From: Oceanobacillus zhaokaii
GTDB lineage: Bacteria > Bacillota > Bacilli > Bacillales > Amphibacillaceae
Reading direction: 5' to 3'
Assembly: GCF_003352005.1 (NCBI RefSeq)
Contig: NZ_CP024848.1
Coordinates: 195,001 to 259,000 of the forward strand
Length of the DNA: 64,000 nt
The notes under the pieces are model-generated. The model was not told where the DNA came from. It did not search any database and was given only the letters and a program-made list of their open reading frames with translations. Numbering within the stretch: position 1 is the first letter of the stretch; each line of letters opens with the position of its first letter. Shown piece by piece: positions 36,924 to 46,408 of the stretch. A program made the position numbers and the translations under genes.

Positions 36924-38267
36924 ATGGGAAAATATTTTGGAACTGATGGGGTTAGAGGAGTAGCAAACGAAGGACTTACGCCAGAATTAGCCTATAAACT
37001 AGGACGTGTTGGTGGCTATGTACTGACAAAACAAACAGAGAAGCCAAAAGTAATCATTGGTCGTGATACGCGAATTTCTGGACATATGCTGGAAGGGGCA
37101 CTTGTATCTGGTCTGCTTTCCATAGGGGCTGAAGTGATGCGCTTAGGAGTAATTTCTACACCAGGTGTTGCTTATTTAACAAAAGCATTGAGTGCACAAG
37201 CGGGTGTTATGATTTCTGCTTCACATAATCCTGTAGAAGATAATGGAATTAAGTTTTTTGGTCCTGACGGGTTTAAATTAACTGATGAGCAAGAAGAGGA
37301 AATCGAGCGCATTATGGATGGAGAAGATAATTTACCACGCCCAACCGGTGGAGACATTGGTATAATTAATGACTATTTCGAAGGCGGGCAAAAATATCTC
37401 TCTTTCCTTAAAACCACCATTGACAATGACTTTGAAGGAATGCAAATTGCATTAGACTGTGCACATGGTGCAACGTCAAGTTTAGCAACACATTTATTTG
37501 CTGATTTAGAGGCGGATATCTATTCAATCGGTTCATCTCCAAATGGACTTAATATTAATGACGGTGTTGGCTCTACACACCCTGAAACATTGCAAGCTTA
37601 TGTATTGGAAAAGGGTGCAGATATTGGACTTGCTTTTGATGGTGATGGCGATCGTTTGATTGCTGTTGATGAAAAAGGCGGCATTGTTGATGGTGACCAA
37701 ATCATGTATATTTGTGCAAAATACATGAATGAAAAAGGTCTACTGAATGAAAACACTGTTGTATCAACAGTAATGAGTAATATTGGCTTCTATAAAGCAA
37801 TTGAAGAAAATGGCATGCGCAGTGACAAGACTGCTGTAGGTGACCGTTACGTAATGGAAGAAATGCGTAAAGGCGGCTACAATCTTGGTGGAGAACAATC
37901 TGGACATATTATTTTCTTAGACCATATCACAACAGGTGACGGTATGCTCTCTGCAATCCAACTTGTCAATGTTATGAAGGAAACGGGTAAACCTCTATCA
38001 GAATTAGCTGGTGAGATGACAATCTTCCCACAAGTACTAAAAAACGTTCGAGTGACAGATAAAAACGAAGCATTAACAAATCCTGTCATTTTAGACGAAA
38101 TAGCAGCAGTGGAAAGTGAATTAGGTGATCTTGGTCGTGTACTTGTTCGTCCTTCTGGAACCGAGCCGCTTGTACGTGTAATGGTGGAAGCACCAACGAA
38201 GGAAGAATGCGACAAACATGTGGATCGAATCGTGAAGGTTACTGAAGATTTATTGGGATTTAAATAA
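36924..38267 (+). CDS. glmM: Phosphoglucosamine mutase GlmM
   Basis: The 447-aa protein starts [20 protein letters not shown] and has the active phosphoserine Ser100 in ISASHNP, the metal loop FDGDGDR, the sugar-binding GGEQSGHI and the phosphate-binding [12 protein letters not shown]. It converts glucosamine-6-P to glucosamine-1-P and is known to bind and restrain CdaA. AAAGGAGAG precedes the ATG. Confidence 0.98.
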   Translation: MGKYFGTDGVRGVANEGLTPELAYKLGRVGGYVLTKQTEKPKVIIGRDTRISGHMLEGALVSGLLSIGAEVMRLGVISTPGVAYLTKALSAQAGVMISASHNPVEDNGIKFFGPDGFKLTDEQEEEIERIMDGEDNLPRPTGGDIGIINDYFEGGQKYLSFLKTTIDNDFEGMQIALDCAHGATSSLATHLFADLEADIYSIGSSPNGLNINDGVGSTHPETLQAYVLEKGADIGLAFDGDGDRLIAVDEKGGIVDGDQIMYICAKYMNEKGLLNENTVVSTVMSNIGFYKAIEENGMRSDKTAVGDRYVMEEMRKGGYNLGGEQSGHIIFLDHITTGDGMLSAIQLVNVMKETGKPLSELAGEMTIFPQVLKNVRVTDKNEALTNPVILDEIAAVESELGDLGRVLVRPSGTEPLVRVMVEAPTKEECDKHVDRIVKVTEDLLGFK

Positions 38268-38284
38268 TAATTGAAGATAAAGCG

Positions 38285-38319
38285 AAGGCCACTCCATATC
38301 ATGTGAGTGGCCTTTTTTG
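38285..38319 (+). terminator. Terminator of cdaA-cdaR-glmM
   Basis: AAGGCCACTC (38285-38294) pairs with GAGTGGCCTT (38305-38314), followed by T. Confidence 0.9.
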
Positions 38320-38368
38320 GTCCAGGGTGCAAGGATGAGGTGAGAGTGAAGGCTGACGAGCGAAAAAA

Positions 38369-38465
38369 CCGATATATTTTAAATCATGCCGATATATCAT
38401 ACGTTGACGCCGATATGATATGAAAACACGCCGAAATATCACCCATACATGCCGATATTCGACAA
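38369..38465. repeat. 21-bp-periodic GCCGATAT array, copy 1
   Basis: CCGATAT or CCGAAAT recurs five times at 38369, 38389, 38410, 38431 and 38452, so spacings are 20, 21, 21 and 21. In one frame the unit reads as heptads A-D/E-I-x-x-x-H, but a stop interrupts it. The same layout occurs at 41428-41524. It has no spacer variety and no cas genes, so it is not CRISPR. Confidence 0.8.
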
Positions 38466-38491
38466 ATGGTTTATTGTTTGTAGGGATTGGT

Positions 38492-39342
38492 CTATTCTAA
38501 TATTCCTAATTCAATGTACATTCTTTGACCTATATTACCCGTAACTTTTAAGTCCCGGCTTCTTTGAAATCGCTTGACGGCATCTTCTGTTGTTTTTCCA
38601 TAAATACCATCTACTTCGCCATAATAGAAGCCTGCTGCTTTTAGTCGCTTTTGAACAAGTTGCACAAGGTTCCCTTTTGAACCTACAGCTAAATTCCTAA
38701 ACTCCCATTCACCAAAACCAGTAATTGGACCATCAATGTAAACCATCGTACCAACATTAATTATTGTATATAATTCTTCCACATCTTCATTACGCATACG
38801 TATACAGCCACTGCTGACATTCTTACCAATCAGAACAGGTTTGTTATTACGCATACGTATACAGCCACTGCTGACATTCTTACCAATCAGAACAGGTTTG
38901 TTTGTTCCATGTATGCCGAAATTTCCCCACGGAACGTCAAGACCAAGCCATCTTGTACCAAATCCGTGTCCCCAGTTTATCGATTTATCAATTATTGTAA
39001 AACGACGATTGGTGTTGGTGTTCGATCTTTACCAGGACCGATAGGGTACTGCTTTATCACTTTTCCATCTTCTAAGACAGATAGCTGGTTTTCCCAAAGA
39101 TTGATGTATACTTTCGTGATGCCCTGTTTATTTGCTTCAACGTTTTGCAGAATTGTAAAGGAAAGGATAAATAGGAGCAGGACTTTTAAAGTAAATTCAA
39201 ATTTTCCGTTCCCACTAACAAGTGAATGTATTTTTTCCAAGTAGGTCATCTTCTTCATTTGGTAATTGTCCTCACTTATGTACTTATCAATATGTGCATT
39301 ACGATAAACTTTCCCAATCTCTGACACCTGCTCACCACGCAT
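38492..39342 (-). pseudogene. L,D-transpeptidase with peptidoglycan-binding domain, frameshifted
   Basis: The N-terminal part (39342-38992) has a membrane anchor and the start of a YkuD domain (KVYINLWENQLSVLEDGKVI, GPGKDRTPTPI). The frame then breaks near 39006; supplying one base restores IGRFTIIDKSINWGHGFGTR and the HGTNKP active-site region. The remainder (to 38492) carries SSGCIRMRN and a C-terminal peptidoglycan-binding repeat. A perfect 57-bp in-frame tandem duplication (38789-38845 and 38846-38902) doubles the 19 residues around the catalytic Cys. Either a real decaying gene or one base missed in sequencing. Confidence 0.85.
38789..38902. repeat. Perfect 57-bp tandem duplication (x2)
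   Basis: The 57 bases at 38789-38845 are repeated exactly at 38846-38902. The unit is 19 codons and covers the L,D-transpeptidase active-site motif SSGCIRMRN. Confidence 0.95.
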
Positions 39343-39441
39343 CTTTACAAAAATAATGCCTTAAGTCCCTGTATTTGCTAAACGGCAAAGTAGTGTGATG
39401 GATGACTTTTGAACGAATCATCCATCTCCCTCTAACTTGTT

Positions 39442-40253
39442 CTATTCAATTCCATCGATTATTTTAAATTCAGGTATTAAATTAGTTAGTGAAACTAATT
39501 CTGCTTTCATTTGATACGCGGGAATGTATTCTTTTAGGACGTTAAATGTCATTGGCCCAGGTACTCCAACATGACCAATAGCAATCATTTGTTCACGGTT
39601 TATTAATTGCTGCGACAGTAAATCTGCTTGTTTCTTAATATGTTGCGGGGTATAAACATCATCAAAAAAGAGATTATTTACTAAAACAGGGACATTCATT
39701 TGTGCAGCCACTTCACTTACAACACTATTTGCCGTTGTCTGACTATCAAGGAAAAATAAAGCGTTTTCCTTGCACACTTGGAGAATTATCTTCATGATTC
39801 TCTCATCCTCGGTAATCTTAGAACCCATATGATTATTCATTCCGACAGCATGAGGCACATCTTTAATTGCAGACTCTACACGTTCTCTAATTTCCTGATC
39901 ACTTAAATCCGATGTGATGGCTCTAGGACCAAGCCAGCTTTTCTTCCCTTTTTTGGTTCCATTGGTAAATGGATAATAACTTCGTGGCCATTTTCATATG
40001 CAAGTGCTGCATCTGTTTTTGTGGAGGGCATAAAGGGCATAATCGCTACAGTTAATTTTATCGGTAAATGAAGTATTTCCTCCGTTCCTTTCATATTATT
40101 ACCCAGATCGTCTATTACAATAGCCAACTCTTTTTTAACTTGTGAAGATGGTTCCGCAAAAGCAGGTTGTACAAATAATAAAAGAGAAAGTAAGCTACAA
40201 ATAAATATTCTCATTACCCACACCTCATTTTTTTTTACTTTTATCATTCCCAA
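39442..40253 (-). pseudogene. Divergent polysaccharide deacetylase (YibQ/DUF610-like), frame broken at A AAA AAG
   Basis: The 5' part (40253-39903) has a signal peptide ending QPAFA and the family start ELAIVIDDLGNNMKGTEEIL, then IIHLPMEP. The 3' part continues in the -1 frame: KGKKSWLGPRAITSDLSDQE, HAVGMNNHMGSK and IAIGHVG. The break is at six A (T6 at 39949-39954 on the plus strand) read as CCA AAA AAG. One more A would restore the frame, but so would a -1 ribosomal slip on this classical slippery heptamer. Homologues are thought to act on envelope polysaccharides. Confidence 0.75.
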
Positions 40254-40470
40254 ATATCACAAAAAATTGGAATAATGTTAAGGTAACTTTTGGTAAAAGA
40301 AGTCTAACTCTGTAGCTTATAAGCGATATAATATTTTATCGTTTTAACTAAGAATGGAGATGTAAAGGAAAGGGAATCAGTTGCTGCAGATTGGGCAAAA
40401 TATTTTAAACGCGCTTGCTATGTTTACTTTATGCAGCTAGAAAGAAAATATAAAATAATGGAGAAATCAA

Positions 40471-41331
40471 ATGAAAAGTTTTTATAAAACACTTGTCATT
40501 ATCTTGATGATGATCTTTCCAGTCAACTATCATGTGAAAGCTGTGGAAGAGGAAAGTAATACAGTTCCTCTAAATTTAAGGATCAATATGTTACCTTGGC
40601 AAGAAGTGACAACGATACTTCCTAATAAAACAACGTTTACAATCATAGATTTCGAAACTGGATTATCTTTTCATGTTCAACGAAGAGCAGGAAAAAGCCA
40701 TGCAGATGTACAGCCGTTAACAAAGAAAGATACAAAAACAATGAAGGAAATTTATAATAATAAATGGAGTTGGAAAAGGAGAGCCGTCATTGTAAAAATC
40801 AATGATCAATTGATTGCAGCATCGATGCATGGAATGCCACATGGCGCAGGTGCTCTTAACAATGGATTTCCAGGTCACTTTTGTGTGCATTTTATAGGAA
40901 GCACAACACATAGATCGAATAAAGAAGATCCTGCCCATAAAATAATGATCTTGAAGGCAGGCAATCAGCTTGATAATTACTTATCTAAGGTAAATCCTCA
41001 GGAGCTAATTCAAACTTTTGCTGTTGCAATTAATCAGGAAGATGATTATTTATTGGATCAGATCCTTACAAAATCGGATCATCAGCAGGATTTTAATGAA
41101 CTTGTCAAAGATATAACAAGAATCGATATAAGTGAGAAGGAACTTTTAAAATCACAACTGGAAGGAGATCATGCACAGCTAGTCAAAGTACCCGTCGTAG
41201 TTAAGATTATGACAAAGGAAGATGGAAGGTTAAAGAAAGAAATATCATTTACGATCCAAAGAATAGGTCTAACCGATCGCTGGCTAATTAATCGTGATGA
41301 ACTATATGAGGAATTCATTGCTGGAGAATAG
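40471..41331 (+). CDS. Secreted protein of unknown function with GHFCVHF motif
   Basis: The 286-aa protein has an N-terminal signal peptide (about 1-24). A first domain (about 35-165) contains FTIIDFETGLSFHVQRRAG, SMHGMPHGAG and NGFPGHFCVHFIGSTTHRS, which has His/Cys spacing reminiscent of an enzyme active site. A second domain (about 175-285) resembles an NTF2-like or sensor fold only in length. I have seen this GHFC-HF-GS-TH pattern in uncharacterised bacillar proteins but cannot assign a function. It is divergent from the YibQ-like gene. Confidence 0.6.
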   Translation: MKSFYKTLVIILMMIFPVNYHVKAVEEESNTVPLNLRINMLPWQEVTTILPNKTTFTIIDFETGLSFHVQRRAGKSHADVQPLTKKDTKTMKEIYNNKWSWKRRAVIVKINDQLIAASMHGMPHGAGALNNGFPGHFCVHFIGSTTHRSNKEDPAHKIMILKAGNQLDNYLSKVNPQELIQTFAVAINQEDDYLLDQILTKSDHQQDFNELVKDITRIDISEKELLKSQLEGDHAQLVKVPVVVKIMTKEDGRLKKEISFTIQRIGLTDRWLINRDELYEEFIAGE

Positions 41332-41427
41332 GGCAGCCATGTAAGTAGGTGCCCTATTCTCTTGTGGAACGCGGGGTGAAAGCTTGCTGCAGATGAAAGA
41401 GCGGATGCCTGTGACTGATCGAAAATA

Positions 41428-41524
41428 CCGATATATTTTAAAACGCGCCGATATTTCAGCTGTATACGCCGATATATTGCGAAAACACGCCGAAATATTA
41501 TTCGTTCACGCCGATATTCGACAA
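41428..41524. repeat. 21-bp-periodic GCCGATAT array, copy 2
   Basis: CCGATAT/CCGAAAT occurs at 41428, 41448, 41469, 41490 and 41511, with the same 20-21-21-21 spacing and the same order of unit types as the array at 38369. Here the heptad frame is open (ADISAVYADILRKHAEILF), which creates a spurious ORF from 41384 to 41578. Confidence 0.8.
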
Positions 41525-41579
41525 GCGTCTAGTTGTTCGAATGTTCCATTAGAGTATCATTATACTACAAACCTGTGAA

Positions 41580-41919
41580 TCGAAAATGTATTTAAATTAG
41601 GTTTGGAGACGGCATATGGCGGAACGCAGAACGTAAATGTTTCCCATATGCTGATTTGAAAGTTAAACAAACGTTTGTTTTAATTACTTGACGCTTCCAC
41701 ATCTATTTTAAATTCTCATTCCTCACAAATTCTAAAAATCCACTCTTCAAGCACACTACGAAATTTTGTTCAATTTATTTCCCCTATTCTAACTAAAATC
41801 TCAGATAATAATTAGTTCCGTTAAAAGCTAATATGCTATACTTAAATTTGAATAATAAGAAATATTCAGATGTTATAAGCAATGTGAAAAACAGGCAGAT
41901 TGATGAGGGGAGAACGTTG
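41580..41919. other. Gene-free interval before the S9 peptidase
   Basis: This 340-base AT-rich stretch has no gene I can support. An in-frame extension of the peptidase reaches ATG 41833 but lacks a ribosome binding site. ACAAACGTTTGTTT near 41668 is a perfect short palindrome and could be a protein-binding site. Confidence 0.4.
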
Positions 41920-43713
41920 ATGATAAAATTTCCAAAACCAACTGTGGAGCAGTTCTTTCGTACTTATGCTATATCTGATTTCGCTGTAAGTAGGGATGAG
42001 AAGCGGCTAATATTTAGCTCTAATTTAAATGGGAAGATGAATTTATGGGCAATCGACTTAGATGAAAATAATTTTCCATATTTATTTGCACATCATGATG
42101 AGCAAACAAGCTTTATTAAATTTGATCCAAAAAATCGATATGTTTTAGCTGGATTCGATAAAGATGGTGATGAGAACGATCAGATTTATGCAATACCGAT
42201 TGAGGGCGGCTTACCACAGCCTTTAATAACAGGTGAAGCAGAAGATAAATATTACTTCTCCCATCTAAGTGAAGATGGAAAACGGATTTATTATGTTACA
42301 TCAAAGGAAAATCCATCCTATCTCAATACTCATGTCCGGAATTTGGAGGATAACTCGGATACTTTATTAAATAAAGGAGAGATATCAACAACGGAACTAG
42401 CGGCAGTTTCTGCTAATGAAAAGGCATTTGTGTATCTGCGTTCTTTTGCAAATACATATGTGACTGGTGCGGTTAAGGCTGGAGAGGAAACATTTAGTCT
42501 TACACCGAATCAAGAGGTAGTTCATGTCGTATTTGACCCAATTTTCACGGAAGACAATACAATCTACTTTATCACAGACTATGAAAGTGAATATAGCTAT
42601 GTGGCAAAATTCAATTTAGCTACTAAAGGATTTACTAAAATAGTCACGATTGAAAATGAAAGTGTGCAGTCACTTAAATGGGATAAACAACATAATGCGT
42701 TCTATTTAGTTACAGAAAAAGGGGTAACTGATGTATTGTACCGTTACTCATTAGAGACGGAAAAAGTGGAAACGCTACCTATTCCGGTTGATTTGATAGA
42801 TAAACTTTCGATTACAAAGTCAGGAAATCTCTATATTCTGGGTAGAAGTGCAACCATTCCATCGAATATTTATCAATCTCAGGATGGAAAGGAATGGAAG
42901 CAGCTGACAGATAATCGGGTACTTGGCTTATCTACGGAGGATATGGTTGAGCCTGATGTTGTATCTTATCCTTCATTTGATGGGATGGAGATTGAAGCAT
43001 TATTATTTAGGGCAAAGCCAGAAAACGATAATGGCTATACCATTCTTTGGCCGCACGGCGGTCCACAGGCAGCAGAGAGAAAGAATTTCCGTTCTATGTT
43101 TCAATGTTTTCTTAACCGTGGCTACACTATTTTTGCGCCTAACTTCAGAGGGAGTACTGGCTATGGATCATCGTTTGTAAAACTAGTGGAGCAGGATTGG
43201 GGAGAGGGTCCAAGATTAGATAATGTTGCTGGGGTCGAGTGGCTATTTGAAAATAATATTACATCCAGAGATAAATTATTTTTAGTTGGCGGCAGCTACG
43301 GTGGCTATATGGCATTACTGCTGCATGGACGTCATCCGGAATATTTCAAAGCAGTCATTGATATTTTTGGTCCATCAGATTTATTCACGTTTGTAAATTC
43401 GGTTCCACCGCATTGGAAACCGATTATGGATCGCTGGATTGGAGATCCTGAACGGGATAAAGAGCGATTCATTAAGGATTCGCCAATTACCTATTTAGAT
43501 AGTATGACAAAGCCGATGCTTGTCATTCAGGGGGCAAAGGATCCACGAGTAGTGAAGGCAGAATCTGACCAAATTGTCGCAAAGCTCAAAGAAAAAGGCC
43601 GAGATGTAGAATACTTCGTGATGGAAGACGAAGGGCATGGATTCTCTAAGAAAGAGAATGAAATAAAAGTATATACGCTGATGCTGGAATTTATGGAGAA
43701 GCATCAAAGTTAA
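41920..43713 (+). CDS. S9 family serine peptidase (acylaminoacyl-peptidase-like)
   Basis: Read from ATG 41920 (GAGGGGA upstream), the 597-aa protein has an N-terminal beta-propeller (about 15-320) and a C-terminal alpha/beta-hydrolase domain. The catalytic triad is Ser459 in GGSYGGY, Asp541 in QGAKDPRV and His573 in DEGHGF. Such prolyl-oligopeptidase-like enzymes cleave short or N-acylated peptides. No signal peptide is present, so it is cytosolic. It appears monocistronic. Confidence 0.9.
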   Translation: MIKFPKPTVEQFFRTYAISDFAVSRDEKRLIFSSNLNGKMNLWAIDLDENNFPYLFAHHDEQTSFIKFDPKNRYVLAGFDKDGDENDQIYAIPIEGGLPQPLITGEAEDKYYFSHLSEDGKRIYYVTSKENPSYLNTHVRNLEDNSDTLLNKGEISTTELAAVSANEKAFVYLRSFANTYVTGAVKAGEETFSLTPNQEVVHVVFDPIFTEDNTIYFITDYESEYSYVAKFNLATKGFTKIVTIENESVQSLKWDKQHNAFYLVTEKGVTDVLYRYSLETEKVETLPIPVDLIDKLSITKSGNLYILGRSATIPSNIYQSQDGKEWKQLTDNRVLGLSTEDMVEPDVVSYPSFDGMEIEALLFRAKPENDNGYTILWPHGGPQAAERKNFRSMFQCFLNRGYTIFAPNFRGSTGYGSSFVKLVEQDWGEGPRLDNVAGVEWLFENNITSRDKLFLVGGSYGGYMALLLHGRHPEYFKAVIDIFGPSDLFTFVNSVPPHWKPIMDRWIGDPERDKERFIKDSPITYLDSMTKPMLVIQGAKDPRVVKAESDQIVAKLKEKGRDVEYFVMEDEGHGFSKKENEIKVYTLMLEFMEKHQS

Positions 43714-43778
43714 GTAGAAATAAAGTCACGAAGTTTATCAAGAAGATGAGCTGTTTGGAAAAAATGCGAGAAGCTTTG

Positions 43779-43815
43779 CCTCTTTGGAATTTTAGTCTAA
43801 AGGGGTACTTTTATA
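43779..43815 (+). terminator. Terminator of the CTTTGGA/TCTAAAGGGG family (copy 1)
   Basis: CCTCTTTGGA pairs with TCTAAAGGGG, followed by TACTTTTAT. Near-identical stem-loops occur at 48364 and 57335. Confidence 0.55.
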
Positions 43816-43893
43816 TAAACAGACTAAATCGTTCTTTTGTTCCATCCAAATTGAATCGATAAAATTAATCGAAAAGATAAAAGAGGGCTATCA

Positions 43894-44358
43894 ATGACAT
43901 ATATATTTAATAAGATGACACAAGAACAAGCAGAGAATATTGCATTTAACTGGCACTATGATGGGGAGTATTCATTTTATAATATGGAAGCTGACAAAGA
44001 AGATTTAGATGAATTTATAAATCCAGAAACAAGAGGAAATTCCATGTTTGCTGTTACAAAAAATGAGGAACTGATCGCTTTCCTTGGGATTGAGAAAGCA
44101 GCTAATGAAACCTGCGATATTGGTTTAGGAATGAGACCTGATTTAACTGGAAAAGGGAAGGGTATGGGATTTCTTAAGGCTGCTATCGATTTTGTAATAG
44201 CAGAATATAAACCTAAAAAAATAACGTTGTCGGTAGCAACTTTTAATCAACGGGCAATAAAGATATATAGAAGGATTGGCTTTAAAGAAATTGCTTTTTT
44301 TGACCAAGAAACAAATGGCAGCACATATGAGTTTCTAAAAATGGAATATGCATGTTAA
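43894..44358 (+). CDS. GNAT family N-acetyltransferase
   Basis: The 154-aa protein has the GNAT fold with the acetyl-CoA-binding segment GLGMRPDLTGKGKGMGFLKA and a C-terminal FNQRAIKIYRRIGF motif, as in RimI-like enzymes. The acetylated substrate cannot be predicted. AGAGGG precedes the ATG. Confidence 0.85.
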   Translation: MTYIFNKMTQEQAENIAFNWHYDGEYSFYNMEADKEDLDEFINPETRGNSMFAVTKNEELIAFLGIEKAANETCDIGLGMRPDLTGKGKGMGFLKAAIDFVIAEYKPKKITLSVATFNQRAIKIYRRIGFKEIAFFDQETNGSTYEFLKMEYAC

Positions 44359-44402
44359 CGAAGGTTCCCTTCAAATAACGAATACAAAAAGGGGTGTTGG
44401 CA

Positions 44403-44609
44403 ATGTTGAAATTCCTTCTGATTGTTGGTGGGATAGGTATTTTAATTTCTGCGATTTTCCTTGGTGTAATGACTGATGGGCAACAGCAAAGAGCAAATTT
44501 CCATTCTGAAACAGAAGAACATCGATCTTTTAGAACGACGATAGCATCTTATGCTGGCTGGATCGGCATTGCTTCCTTAGGTATTGCGGCACTTATCTAT
44601 TATTTATAA
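44403..44609 (+). CDS. Small two-helix membrane protein (DUF5316-like)
   Basis: The 68-aa protein has hydrophobic helices at about 3-22 and 46-66, joined by a charged segment containing RANFHSETEEHRSFRTT. This pattern is one I associate with DUF5316. ATG 44403 is preferred, with AAAAAGGGG upstream. Function unknown. Confidence 0.6.
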   Translation: MLKFLLIVGGIGILISAIFLGVMTDGQQQRANFHSETEEHRSFRTTIASYAGWIGIASLGIAALIYYL

Positions 44610-44717
44610 AGTTTCTTTATCCTAATCTATGAGGAATGGCATTTAGCCATCAAATATTGTTGCAAACAAATACAACTGTAATTGAGAAGTTTGAGGGACG
44701 AGATTTTTTAGAGTGAT

Positions 44718-44765
44718 AAAAACCGGATTGAATACATTATATTATGAATTCAATCCGGTTTTTTA
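44718..44765. terminator. Strong bidirectional terminator
   Basis: AAAACCGGATTGAAT (44718-44732) pairs with ATTCAATCCGGTTTT (44748-44762), followed by further T. Confidence 0.88.
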
Positions 44766-44839
44766 TTTACTTAAACATAAGAGATGCACATATATTATAC
44801 ATCCTTAGCAATTCAAACAAGCGTTTGCTTGACATCAAT

Positions 44840-45295
44840 TTAAAGTATATCTTTCCTCACAAACTCGCGTTCTAACTCAAACCCCAACTGTTTATAAAAA
44901 TTTTGTGCCTGTGTATTTCGAATCCAATAATCAAGTTCGATACATGCGGCCTTCTCTTCTTTTGCAATATCCTCCATTCGCTGCATTAATCTATATCCAT
45001 ACCCTTTCCCTTGTGAGTCTTCTACAATACTTATTTGGTGCACGTATAAACATTTATAAGGCTTCTTAAATGGTGTTTTCGGTCGATCCTGAATCTCAAA
45101 CCTTATTTTCCCCAATGTCTTCTATAATAAGAAATTGAAAATTTTCATAGGTAACGAAATCCTTAAATTCCTCTACGATGTCTTCAAAGCGATAAGGCGT
45201 AAAATAGTCAGGATACAGCTGCACATGCCGATTCTGTACCGCCCTTCGTTTAGCCTTGCGAGTGCAACAGGTTCCGTTGAAGCAAATATCTTCAT
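44840..45295 (-). pseudogene. GNAT acetyltransferase with two frame breaks
   Basis: The real start is probably ATG 45295 (GAGGTA upstream), reading MKIFASTEPVALARLNE. The frame then shifts near 45240 into VQNRHVQLYPDYFTPYRFED and again near 45110 into RFEIQDRPKTPFKKPYKCLY, HQISIVEDSQGKGYGYRLM and NFYKQLGFELER. Together the three pieces make a nearly full GNAT protein, so the gene is intact in content but broken twice. Confidence 0.75.
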
Positions 45296-45420
45296 TTCGA
45301 TACCTCATTTCAATTCAGTAAATATATATTTAGTGTTGCATAGTATATAAATTTTGTAAATAATAATATAACTTGAAAATTCTAATTTATATAGGTATGG
45401 TAAGTCTAGGGGGAAACTAC

Positions 45421-45951
45421 ATGAGAAGAAACTTTTTGATTGTTAGCGCTTCAATTGCGACGCTTACTATCGGAATACTGGCTTACTTGCTCATATCTGA
45501 TATGTATAATGGTGAAGCTAAGAAAGCTGATGTGCCTGGAGATGAAATAAGTTCCGGAGTGCAAGGGAAGATCACAGAGGAGCAATTACAGCGATATAAA
45601 AAAGAAGGATTAAATCCATTTGGGCAGGAATTGGATTTAAATGAATTAACTGCGGCATTATATAATGAATATATTCATGGCATGTCACATCAAAAGGTAC
45701 GAGCAGATAAGAAATGGGGCTTTTACGAAATCCACCTAGAGCGTATTAAATGGCTATTGGAGGGCCTGGATGTTGTCAGCATTGAAAACGGATCTACTTA
45801 TCGCAATATTTTACAGCGGTGGGATAAAGGTGATTTTTCAAAGGTTGATAAAGATCATAATGCTATCTGGAAAATCCAAAAAGGTACCGTTGGAAAGGCT
45901 ACCGGAATTTTAAGTTTGGAAGAGGAACAAAAATATATTGATAGTCAGTAA
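45421..45951 (+). CDS. Membrane-anchored DUF6241-type protein
   Basis: The 176-aa protein has an N-terminal helix (about 4-24), a linker, and an extracytoplasmic domain (about 55-155) with LYNEYIHGMSHQKVRADKKW, ERIKWLLEGLD and YRNILQRWDKGDFS. That pattern is typical of DUF6241 proteins of unknown function. AGGGGGAA precedes ATG 45421. Confidence 0.7.
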   Translation: MRRNFLIVSASIATLTIGILAYLLISDMYNGEAKKADVPGDEISSGVQGKITEEQLQRYKKEGLNPFGQELDLNELTAALYNEYIHGMSHQKVRADKKWGFYEIHLERIKWLLEGLDVVSIENGSTYRNILQRWDKGDFSKVDKDHNAIWKIQKGTVGKATGILSLEEEQKYIDSQ

Positions 45952-46017
45952 GTGGTGATGGCGATGTCATGCGCAACTACTAAATTAAATCATAGGATAT
46001 AGGGTACACGAAAAATA

Positions 46018-46047
46018 TTGACCAAATCCTCTTTTTTCGTGTAAAAT
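46018..46047 (+). promoter_or_regulatory. Promoter of glmS inside an inverted repeat
   Basis: TTGACC (46018-46023), 18 bases, then TAAAAT (46042-46047), about 95 bases before the ribozyme. ACACGAAAAA just upstream is the exact inverse of TTTTTCGTGT overlapping the spacer. The repeat may be an operator or the terminator of the upstream gene. Confidence 0.6.
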
Positions 46048-46141
46048 AAAGAGTGCTTGTTTTTACTCCCATATAATGGGAAATAGTGACAAGTACTTTC
46101 ATTCAAAGATAGAAAGGAGCATCAAAGAGAGTAAACTATAA

Positions 46142-46330
46142 AGCGCCAGGACTATTTTCTGACCGGAAGTGAAAATAGTTGACGAGGTGGGGGTTATCGA
46201 ACGATTCGGCGGATGCCTCCCGACTGCACATCTCAGTTGATTGGTTTTGTTCTAAAACAATAAGGCGACTTATTGCACAAAGGGATAAAACAAGATGTCA
46301 AAAAAAACAAACACGAGAAAGGGGCAGCAA
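46142..46330 (+). ncRNA. glmS ribozyme (glucosamine-6-phosphate-activated)
   Basis: The core is recognisable: AAGCGCCAGGACTATTTTC with its partner GAAAATAGTTGACGAGG, then GGGGTTATCGAACGATTCGG, CGGATGCCTCCCGACTGCA and CTCAGTTGATTGGTTTTG. Cleavage is expected between A46142 and G46143. Glucosamine-6-phosphate acts as cofactor and lowers glmS expression. The 3' limit is approximate. Confidence 0.95.
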
Positions 46331-46408
46331 GACGACGCCCCGTATGAAGTAAAATAGTATATTTCAATATAGGCTCGTTTTGTCTGTCCCTTGTAGGAGG
46401 ACAAAACT

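Noticed and set aside
38369..38465. Possible CRISPR array
   Set aside because: Units abut at 21 bp with no spacers, are degenerate, and no cas genes are present. No CRISPR was seen anywhere in the window.
41384..41578. 64-codon ORF with ADI heptads
   Set aside because: It is the 21-bp repeat array read in frame; the sister array has a stop in the same frame and there is no convincing ribosome binding site.
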